A DNA stretch of 64,000 nt from Rhyacophila brunnea (lineage: Eukaryota; Arthropoda; Insecta; Trichoptera; Rhyacophilidae). Made by a program: the position numbers and the translations under genes. This document shows positions 1 to 8,288 of the stretch, in pieces; position 1 is the first letter of the stretch; each line of letters begins with the position of its first letter. Location: contig JAGYXB010000046.1 of the NCBI GenBank assembly GCA_022495005.1, positions 1-64,000 of the forward strand, read 5' to 3'. The notes under the pieces were generated by a model. It ran no database searches, was not told the DNA's origin, and saw only the letters and a program-made list of their open reading frames with translations.

Positions 1-1
1 G

Positions 2-457
2 ATTTCAGAACTCCTGATCCAACAAAATGAGGCCGTTGCAAATAATAGTACATCAAAAATGGAAATAAAAATTGTAAGGGTCCTAAAGAATAAAAATGAT
101 AAACTTAAAAATTGTATGTTACAGGTAACCCCGGCCATACGCACAGCCATGCTGGACTCCGAAAGGGTGAATCTCGGATTTATGAGGGTCCACGTTGAAG
201 ATGTTTCACCCCTCCTGCAGTGCTACAAATGCCAAGGATTTGGGCATACGTCCTTAAAATGCACAGAAAAAATGGAAAGATGTGCAAAATGCGCAAAAGC
301 TCATAGCACCAAAGATTGCACCGCTACTGAAGATAAGTGTTGGAATTGCTGCAAGGCAAAGAAAACAAGCACAAATCACAGAGCGAACAGCAAAACATGC
401 CCGTTCTTGGTGATGATGGAAGCAAGAGCCTTGGAGAGAATTAACTATGGACAATAA
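2..457 (+). CDS. LINE ORF1 (gag-like), C-terminal part with three zinc knuckles
   Basis: The reading frame is open from the left edge, so the start lies outside the window. Three CCHC-type knuckles are visible: CYKCQGFGHTSLKC (C-x2-C-x4-H-x4-C), CAKCAKAHSTKDC, and a longer CWNC...H...C. Three tandem knuckles near the ORF1 C-terminus are usual for R1-clade elements, where the protein binds the element RNA and, in telomeric members, helps target it to chromosome ends. The stop codon overlaps the ORF2 start by 11 bp (447-457), so ORF2 is probably reached by reinitiation or coupled translation. No lesion is seen in the visible part. Confidence 0.8.
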   Translation: MSELLIQQNEAVANNSTSKMEIKIVRVLKNKNDKLKNCMLQVTPAIRTAMLDSERVNLGFMRVHVEDVSPLLQCYKCQGFGHTSLKCTEKMERCAKCAKAHSTKDCTATEDKCWNCCKAKKTSTNHRANSKTCPFLVMMEARALERINYGQ

Positions 458-3400
458 AGATTCCATAAAGCTCCTCCAATGGAACGTCCAAAGATGCAGA
501 GCCGCTCACGAGGAGGTCATTAACTTTGACCAATTTGACGTGGCTCTGCTCCAAGAACCGTATGTTGGCGCATCGAACTCCATGCCGTCAAAAGCAGGAC
601 TAACGGTATTTCAGTCGCCGGGACGAGTCGGCGAAATTTCAAAAGCCGCCGTAATCGTCTTCGGTGGCTGGGGATCGCCCATTCTTCTCACGCAGTACTC
701 GGGCCTTAACATTGTTTGTGTCAAATTAGACAGTGCTACGGGACCAATAGTACTCACATCTGTATACGTAGAACCAGGTGCAGATCTTGCCCCTATTCTT
801 CGAATTCTGGAAAAATTGATTGATTCTGAAAGTACAGTTTTGATAGGTGGAGACTTCAACGCAAAGAGCATTTGGTGGAACAGCAGCAGAACTGACAGCA
901 GAGGAAGGGAGTTACAGGACCTCATTGCTGAGCTGGATCTCCAGATCCTCAATGAGGGCACGACTCCAACCTTTCAAACTGTCAGAAACCAGACAATCTG
1001 CAAGAGCGTAATTGACATTACAATATGTTCAGCTCATACCACTAAAGATGTCACCAGCTGGCGAGTGGACACCGAGATGAGTGCACTAAGCGACCATCAT
1101 CCGATCACATTTGAATACGGAAAACAGAGCTTAGTAGAAACAAGCACTGGGACGAAACTCTACAAGACCACAAAAGTAAATTGGAATGAATTTGGGAAAC
1201 AGGTAGAAGAATACCTTGAAGCAAAGAAGATAAATATCAGTTCCTTCAACGACGTGCATGACGAACACACACTTCGAATGAATATCAAGACGACAATTGA
1301 AGCTTTGAAATTATCTTGCGACAAACTTATGCTACCCAAGAAGAGAACCGACAAGAAATACCCGAACCCGTGGTGGAACGACGAGCTTACTGAGCTGAAA
1401 AAGGCAGCGATTAAAGCAAAACACAAGCTGCAAAACTCTGGATCAACAAGAAGATTGACGATCACTTTACCAGAATATCTCGAAGCAAAAGAAAAATACA
1501 AGAGTGCCATCGATAAGGCAAAAACCGAATCTTGGAAACTCTACTGCTCGATTCAAACACGAGAAACAGTTTGGTCGACCGTCTATCGAGTATTGACAAG
1601 GACTTCAAAGAGATCAATCCCTGTAACGATGAGGACAGCAAGTGGAATGTGCAAAAATGCTGAAGAAACTGCAGAGGCTCTTCTACATCAATTCTTCCCA
1701 GATGATGATTCAACGACCGAAGGAAGCGAACACGCTGAGATCAGAGGGGCTTTTAAAGCCAATATTTCTTCAGCGGATGATCCTCCTTTTACGAAAGAAG
1801 AATTGATTGAGATCACTTGGGGAATGAACCCAAACAAAAGCCCAGGACAAGATCACTTCACCGCAGACATATGCTCACGCTTCATTGATGCATTCACAGA
1901 AATTTGTCTCGCAATGTTTAATGCTTGCCTTAGGCTGAAATACTTTCCCGACGACTGGAAAATCGCACAGGTTGTAGTCATCCCGAAACCTGGTAAAGAG
2001 GACTATTGCGACGTCAAATCGTACCGACCAATAGGCCTTCTACCGGTTTTCGGCAAGATCCTTGAAAAACTCATGATCAGAAGGATCAACTGGCACCTTC
2101 ATCACAACAATCTCATGAGCGAGGAACAGTATGGCTTCACTCCACAAAAATCGACAGAAGACGCATTAACAGACGCGGTCAATTTTATAACAGAGCATAG
2201 AGATAACAAACGAATAGTCATCGCGGTATCTCTAGATATAAGCGGCGCATTCGATAATGCCTGGTGGCCGATGCTGCTAAAGCAGCTCGCTGACAAAGAC
2301 ACACCGGCAAATCTCTATGCGCTGGTCCGCAGTTATCTTCGAAACCGAAAGGTTAACATAACACATGCAGGAGCAACAATGACCAAGCTCACGACGAAAG
2401 GATGCATCCAGGGATCGACATGCGGTCCGTCATTCTAGGACATCATATTGGACGATCTTTTAAAAATAGACTTCGGTCATGGCTGCAGGGTTCAAGCCTT
2501 CGCAGACGATGTTCTTCTTTTAGTAGAGGGACAAACTGTAGAGGGTGTAGAACTCTGCACTAATGAAGCTCTGAAGAAAGCAGCGGCCTGGGGAAGAAAA
2601 GCAAAACTGCACTTCTCGGAGGAAAAGACCAATGTGATGATAATGACAAGGAAAAAACTCACCGCCCTGCCGAAGATAAAAATGAATGGAGTTGCCTTGA
2701 CGCCAGTAGAACACTTCAAAATCTTAGGTGTCAATTGACAAAAACCTGAATTGGTCCCGCCACATCGACAACGTTGCGAAGAAGGCGGCTGGAATTGCTT
2801 CCAAATTGATGAGAGCCGCTAAACCTACATGGGGATGTTCCCCAGAGGTGACGCAGCAACTCTATCATGGAGTGATCGAGCCGATAGTCTTGTACGCGGC
2901 GAACGTGTGGGGCGAGGCAGCCAATAAGAAGACAAACAAGAAGAAACTGGACGCACTCCAAAGGCAGATGGCCATCAGAGCTTGCCTTGGCTACCGGACA
3001 GCCTCCCTGACATCAGCTCAGGCACTCACAGGATTCACTCCACTGGACCTCAAGATTAAAGAACGTATCGCGATCTCCAAAATCAAACGATCGGGAAAAA
3101 CAAACTTCTTGCCTTCGGATAGAAGATACCAAGGAGTTGAACGATTCTATGATCTCCCACATCCATCCACGCGCATGACACAAACCGTCCACTACTGGGA
3201 CCAAGACGTCCCAGACATAGAGGATGAAGAACTGAGAATCTTCACGGACGGTAGTGTCCTAACCTAACCTAACCTAACCTAACCTAACCTAACCTAACCT
3301 AACCTAACCTAACCTAACCAGAACACTCAAGTTAGCTGACTGTTGCTCGATATTCCAGGCGGAATTGACGGCAATGAATAGCGCCTTAGATTGGATCCTC

Positions 3401-4114
3401 AATAAACGAAAACCTTGGAAAATTGCAAGAATTCTCACGGATTCCAAGTCTGGGGCACAAAGCATAGCATCTGTATCGGTCAATCCTCTTGTCGCGGATG
3501 CCCAGCGAAAGCTGAGAGCGATAGGAGAGACTGGACTGACAGTGGAAATTTGCTGGATCAGAGCCCACGTAGGCCTAAGCGGAAATGAAAGAGCTGACGC
3601 CAAAGCAAAGGATGCTACGCGTAAAAAGACGGCACCGACGTACGACAAATTTCCACTAAGCTATGCGAAGAGAAAACTTAAGGAAAGTACCCTCGACAGC
3701 TGGAACGGCCGCTACAGAGCCTCAAGTACGGGAAAGATTACAAAAATGTTTTTCCCGAACATTTTGGATGCCTTCAGATACCAGACTTTCTCTAAGCCGA
3801 GCTTCGAAACAACGCAGATCTTCACCGGCCACGGAGCCTTCAATGAATACCTTTGCAGATTCAAAGTGAGTCAAGCAGACGGCTGTCAGTGTGATGGTAA
3901 CATCACGCAGGACGTCCCTCACATTTTGAGGGAATGCCCGATGTTTGACTTGCTGAGATACAAGTTCCAAATGGCGCTTAAATCTGCAAAGATAGATTTT
4001 CATGACATTTTCAGAAGCAGACAAGCAGCAGAAGAATTTGAAAGGTTTGTTGTTCAGATAGTTAGGCGACTAAAAGAGTTGAATAAAGGAGAAAGTATCA
4101 CAGAGCAGGAATAG
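447..4114 (+). pseudogene. LINE ORF2: endonuclease, reverse transcriptase, RNase H, CCHC; broken
   Basis: The endonuclease occupies about residues 1-225 and shows LLQWNVQRC, GGDFNAKSIWW and SALSDHHPI (catalytic Asp/His). RT motifs follow: NPNKSPGQDHF, YRPIGLLPVFGK, VSLDISGAFDNA, then an in-frame TAG at 2436-2438 inside QGSTCGPSF. After the stop the frame continues with FADDV (the YADD-box equivalent) to about 2736, where one base is lost and the frame shifts (LGV to SIDKNLNW). RNase H follows with IFTDGS, FQAEL, LTDSKS and ERADAK, the D-E-D-D set. It is split by 62 bp of CCTAA at 3258-3319, which adds another stop. The C-terminal CQCD...HILREC is the CCHC motif typical of R1 relatives. The protein cannot be made intact. 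Confidence 0.85.
3258..3319 (+). repeat. Telomeric (CCTAA)n block inside ORF2 RNase H
   Basis: Just over 12 uninterrupted CCTAA units (62 bp) sit between IFTDGSVL on the left and RTLKLADCC on the right. Compared with related RNase H domains, roughly 15 residues that normally lie between the DGS and FQAE motifs are missing, so the block appears to replace sequence rather than simply add to it. The repeat is perfect while the flanking ORF has decayed, which suggests a later event such as telomerase-assisted break repair. Confidence 0.95.
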
Positions 4115-4395
4115 GAAAGATAGATAGAAGAACAAAAAGCCAACCATCATGCGATGGCTGGAAGGTCCCTTAAGTGTCTAATAAGCTTAAGTTCCGTCTT
4201 CTCTGACATGGGTTTCTATGGTTCCCTATGTCTCAAAAGCGAATGCGGAGAAGTTCCCAGCAAGGCCATAGCCAAAAGTCAAGCCGTTCCTCACACAAAA
4301 GCTAGCTCCAAGTAAAATTATTACCCTTCCAGATCCTAAACCTTGTACATAGCAAGCAAGGTACCCTTTATGCCATAATAAAAAAAAAAAAAAAA
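4115..4395 (+). other. 3' UTR and poly(A) tail of the TRAS-like element
   Basis: About 265 bp of non-coding sequence follows the ORF2 stop and ends in 16 A. An ATAATAAA context at the start of the tail resembles a polyadenylation signal. The tail joins directly to CCTAACC, with no target-site remnant other than the telomeric repeat. Confidence 0.75.
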
Positions 4396-4496
4396 CCTAA
4401 CCTAACCTAACCTAACCTAACCTAACCTAACCTTTACCTAACCTAACCTAACCTAACCTAACCTAACCTAACCTAACCTAACCTAACCTAACCTAA
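4396..4496 (+). repeat. Telomeric (CCTAA)n block between two LINEs
   Basis: About 20 units of CCTAA (101 bp) with one variant, CCTTTA, at 4431-4436. It is bordered on the left by the poly(A) of the TRAS-like element and on the right by the broken 3' end of the SART-like element. On the - strand it reads TTAGG. Confidence 0.97.
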
Positions 4497-7058
4497 TCCC
4501 ACCTTTCTTTCCATTTTTGCATGGTCAGCTCCTTAGCGTCGACTTTTTTTTGACCGTTGTACACTGTTTGCCTTTCTTTGGCAAGCAGGTCTATGGGCGA
4601 GGTGGCAGTCAACACGAGGATGGCGTCCTCCGACACCGTGCGGTATGCCGAAGCGACTCTGAGTGCACTTCTTCTTTGCACCCTTGCCAGAGTGAGCCTC
4701 GTGCTCTCTATTTTCGTGGAATCGGCCCATATTGGGGCGCCGTATAGGAGAACGGAGTGGACCACTTCGGAGTAGAGTTTTCGTCTCTTTTGTTTTGGTC
4801 CACCGATATTGGGCATCAGCCTGGCAAGGTCTTCTGCAATTCTCGTTGCCTTGGACGCCGCCTTTTCTGCGTGCTCTGCAAATCGCAGCTTGTCGTCGAT
4901 CTGCACTCCGAGGTACCGTAATGATCTGGAGAACGGCACCTCGAAGCCGTCGACCTCAAGTTTTGGCGGCGCCAGCTTTCTGCGCCTTGTGAAAAAGACG
5001 GCTTCTGTTTTATGGACAGCGAGTTCGAGCCCTCTGCTGTCAAGCCATCTTCTGACTTTTCTTATAGTCTCCTCTGCAGCAAAGCGTAGTAGCTGGGTTG
5101 TTTTAGCTGTGACGAGGAACGGCCACGTCATCGGCGAAGGCAACCAGAGTCGCTTCTTCGGGCAAGGGGATTTTAAGAAGGCCATCGTACATTACATTCC
5201 ACAGAGCTGGCCCAAGGACTGAGCCCTGTGGAACACCCGCCGAAACGTTACGTTGGCACTTCTTGCCCGTGCACTCGTACTCGAGTACTCGCTCCGTGAA
5301 GTAGCTCTCGACGAGCCTGACGATGTGCACTGGTGCGCCGATTTCGACAAGCGCGTTGAGGGTTTGTTCCCAATTTGCCGTGTTGAAGGCGTTCTTGACG
5401 TCCAGTGCAATCAACACGACGTGCTTATTTGCCTTGACACTTCCTTGCCAGGCAAGTCGGATCGTCGCTACTACCTTCGCTATTGCATCGATGGTAGATC
5501 GACGAGGACGGAAACCGTGCTGGTTGTGTGACAGTCCTTTGTCTTCATCCTCCAATGACACCTGGAGTCGCTGAAGGATTAGTCTTTCTAGCAGCTTTCC
5601 GGCTCCATCGAGCATGCAGAGTGGTCGGTACGAAGATGGGCCAGGTGGCGTCCCCTTGCCCTTTGGTATGAGAACTAGTTTTTGCCTCTTCCAGGGCGAA
5701 GCGAAAGTTCCTTCCAGCAGACATGTGTTAAAAACCGCCAGCAGCAGCTCAGGGTCAGTTAATGCGATTCGTTTGATAACCGCGTTTGGAATGCAGTCTG
5801 GTCCTGGTGCCTTTGCGGTTTTTATGCGCTTGGCAGCTATAAGCAGTTCTGCTTCGGAGATTGGGCTGATCACCTCGTCCATCGCAGCACAGGAACTTTC
5901 TCTGGGCTGGTGCTGTGGAAAAAGGGTGCTTATTACTGACTCCAAATTGCCCGGACCCTAGAGGTAGGGATCTACGACTGCAGTCCGGAGCCTCTTTCTT
6001 ACAATTTTGTAGGGAATGCCCCAGGGATCTTCATTGACTGAACTGCACAGCTCGGCCCAGCATCTTGCCTTGCTCTCTTTGATGGCTCTCCGTAGCGCCT
6101 TCCTGTGGTCTTGGTGATTCCGTTGGAGGTCGTCGTTGCTAGGTCTCCGTTGAGCCCGGCGTCTGGAGGAAAGGTATTCGCGGCGGAGCTCAGCAATGTC
6201 TTCGTTCCACCAGTAGACTGGCCGTCGCTGGTTTTGGCTGCTACGTCTGGGCATTGAAGCGTCACAACTGTGTTGCAGAAGGTCATTCAGAGCGCTGGTA
6301 ATTTCCTCAGCACTAGCACTCTGTGATTTGCTTAGCACCGCACTCCTTCTTTCAGCAACGGCCTCATCAAGTGCCGTCAGGCTGAGCTTTCGGACCCCCC
6401 AACCGGTATTTGCGAGATTCGGTTGGAGTCTGGTGAAGCACGCTTCTAGATCAAAACTGATATAGCGGTGATCGCTGTGGGAGTATGCGTCGAGGACTTG
6501 CCAATTTCTGATTCCCCCCACGACTGATTCGTCCGCAAACGTGGCATCAATGACCGAACCGTTACTGCCTCGGACGAAAGTGTGACGACTACCAATGCTA
6601 GCCGCATGTAAATGCAAGTGAGACACCATCTCAGAGAGCAAGACTCCTCTTCTGTCTGTTGTCGATGAGCCCCATTCTGGAGCTTTTGCATTGAAGTCTC
6701 CGGCAAGGATTACAGGTAGGCTTGACGTTTTCACGTCATCTTCGAGGCGTCTGAGGTCATTTGCAAAGGCGTCTATGGGAGAATTGGGAGTGAAATAGCA
6801 GCTGTAAAGTCTAAGCTTTTCTATCTCTACCCATGTCCAGCCGCCTCCGTTATCACAACCGACGCCTGTGATGCTTAAGTGAGTAGTCGGCACGTAGATT
6901 GCAGACCTCGAACCTGAGCCTGAGTACCACCGGTTTGGGGCATTGCGATGCTGCTCAGAAATTATCACGAGGTCTGCTCGCCGCTCCTCAGCTATCTGCG
7001 CCATCAGGTCCTGGGCAGCCTGGCAACCATTCAGGTTAATTTGGAGGACTCGGATCAT
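4497..7058 (-). pseudogene. SART-like ORF2: endonuclease and reverse transcriptase, 3'-truncated
   Basis: Starts with MIRVLQINLNGCQAA. Endonuclease motifs are AGDFNAKAPEWGS and AYSHSDHRYI. A single TAG at 5958-5960 interrupts the linker before RT, and the same frame resumes with the RT domain: AKAPGPDCIPN, YRPLCMLDGAGK, IALDVKNAFNTA, GVPQGSVLGPALWN, FADDVAV. A one-base frameshift near 5105-5115, right after the FADD box, is followed by the thumb (RSLRYLGVQIDDKLRF) and the R1-clade tail up to MQKWKERWD. The next codon is TAG, supplied by the first telomeric repeat. The usual C-terminal CCHC region is missing. Confidence 0.83.
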
Positions 7059-7908
7059 TTTTTCTTTTTCTTGTCCTCCAATGCAGCTCTGAGGGCTGCG
7101 CAGTTTCTGCTCCCTGTCTGGTGATCGCAGCTCTTTTTGAGGTTGGGGCATGTCCTGCAATTGGGCTTGTTTGTGCAGGCGGCGGCTTTGTGTTCTTCCG
7201 TCCCGCAGCGATTTCACTCCTTGCTTCTGTCTTCAGGGCTTGTACAATCCGCTGCGAGGTGCCCAAATCCATGACATTTGAAACACCTTGGGAGGTGAGC
7301 CCGAGGTCGTAGTCGGCAGTTCACCCAGCCGATCCGTATTTTCCCTCCCTTGATAAGGTCTGCGGACGCATCTCTAGGTAGTCTGACGACCGCCAACTGG
7401 GTGCCACTAAAGGCAGGCCTAAGAGAGATGACTTTTGCATCCTTTGCCATTTGGGGGGACGCAGCCGTCAAAGCTTCCATCAGCTCGATGGTATCAGTTG
7501 CTCCGTCGATATCACGAATTTCGACAGTGACGCTGGGGGTAAGCTTTCTCACCTGAGCTCCTTCTCCCAGCACCTTGGTGATCGCGTTTGCGAGCTCTTT
7601 AGTTTGGCTTGTGCCTCTTTTCATTTGCAGGAGCAAGTCTCCACTCCTAGTTTGTCGAATTCCTGCTACCTCGAGATTCGGGAGAACGACGTTCTTCCTG
7701 ATGCGCCTGAGAGTCTCCGCGTAGGAGGCGTTGCCCTCAGCTTTGACTTCAATTGCGTCGTTTCTGGGTCCAGGAAGTTGTCTTGTCTTCTCTTTTCTTG
7801 GATTTTCTTCTTTCCCTTTCTGGGACTTTTCTTCTTTTCCGTTCTTGTTTTTAGAGTCTTCTTTTCCTTTTGGGCCATTTGGTGATTTCCTCTTTGGTAT
7901 GGATTCGA
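7055..7908 (-). pseudogene. SART-like ORF1 (gag-like, zinc knuckles), 5'-truncated
   Basis: The frame is open from the 5' junction with no in-frame ATG (begins ESIPKRKSPNGPKG), showing truncation inside ORF1. It begins with a Lys/Glu-rich basic stretch, then a conserved region with SYAETLRRIRKNV and TPSVTVEIRDID. The knuckle CFKCHGFGHLAADC lies at about 7260. One frameshift near 7215-7225 is needed to continue into CGTEEHKAAAC, CRTC and the Lys-rich tail that ends at TGA 7055-7057. The TGA overlaps the ORF2 ATG as ATGA. The ATG at 7878 is in another frame and is not the true start. Confidence 0.72.
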
Positions 7909-7959
7909 CCTAACCTAACCGACGGACCTAACCTTACCTAACCTAACCTAACCTAACCT
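7909..7959 (+). repeat. Telomeric (CCTAA)n block, slightly degenerate
   Basis: Two and a half perfect units, a six-base interruption (GACGGA), then about six more units including a CCTTA variant. It abuts the 5' truncation of the SART-like element and marks the right edge of CCTAA-orientation DNA in the window. Confidence 0.93.
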
Positions 7960-8288
7960 TGGAGTTTGGAGTTCTAAAAATTTAGACCTAGGTAAGGTTA
8001 GGTACAAAATTTTACATCTTCGAATTTTGAGTTCGTGTATTTTGGATCTTGGAGTTTGGAGCTAGATTAGGTAAGGTAATGTTAGGTTCAAGATTTTTGG
8101 ATCTTGGAATTTTAAGTCTAAGCATTTTGGAGATCAAAAAATTTGGAGCTAGGTTAGGTTACGTTCAAGAATTTTGGATCTTGGAGTTTAGAGCTAGGTT
8201 AGGTTGAAAATATTTGGACCTTAGAATTTGGAGTTCAGGAATTTTGGAGTTCAACAAATTTTCATCTCTGCGTTTGGAGCTAGGTTAG
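7960..8288 (+). repeat. Complex satellite with embedded TTAGG motifs, block A
   Basis: Degenerate units of the type AAGAATTTTGGATCTTGG, AATTTGGAGTT and GAGCTAGGTTAGGTT alternate irregularly. Each larger unit contains GGTTAGGTT, so telomere-like TTAGG is now on the + strand, opposite to the CCTAA blocks just to the left. The block ends at TTAG 8285-8288 where an insertion begins. Confidence 0.8.

Larger units (their letters stand above)
1..4395 (+). mobile_element. TRAS-like telomeric non-LTR retrotransposon (R1 clade), 5' end off window
   Basis: The element carries, in order, a gag-like ORF1 with zinc knuckles, then an ORF2 with apurinic-type endonuclease, reverse transcriptase, RNase H and a C-terminal CCHC motif. 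A 3' UTR follows, then a run of 16 A (4380-4395) that abuts (CCTAA)n with no spacer. Poly(A) directly against CCTAA is the signature of TRAS elements, which prime reverse transcription on the nicked telomeric strand. Assignment to TRAS rather than another R1 relative rests on this junction plus ORF order. A stop codon, a frameshift and a telomeric-repeat patch in ORF2 show that this copy is dead. Confidence 0.82.
4497..7908 (-). mobile_element. SART-like telomeric non-LTR retrotransposon, truncated at both ends
   Basis: Read on the - strand, TTAGG repeats precede the 5' end and follow the 3' end, so the element lies in TTAGG orientation as SART elements do and as TRAS elements do not. It has an ORF1 with zinc knuckles and an ORF2 with endonuclease and RT joined by a 4-nt ATGA overlap. 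The 5' end starts inside ORF1 (normal LINE 5' truncation). The 3' end is cut inside ORF2 just after QKWKERWD, with no 3' UTR or poly(A), which is abnormal for a LINE. One stop and two frameshifts are present. Confidence 0.78.

Noticed and set aside
254..4024. Several 60-116-residue reading frames on the strand opposite to the first LINE
   Set aside because: They mirror the coding strand of ORF1/ORF2 and have no motifs of their own.
7666..7878. ATG-initiated Lys-rich frame at the 5' end of the SART-like element
   Set aside because: The neighbouring frame without ATG continues into the conserved ORF1 region. The ATG frame is a shadow that stops at 7666.
7909..8288. Chromosome end-to-end fusion scar
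   Set aside because: A fusion would read TTAGG then CCTAA on one strand. Here the order is CCTAA then TTAGG.
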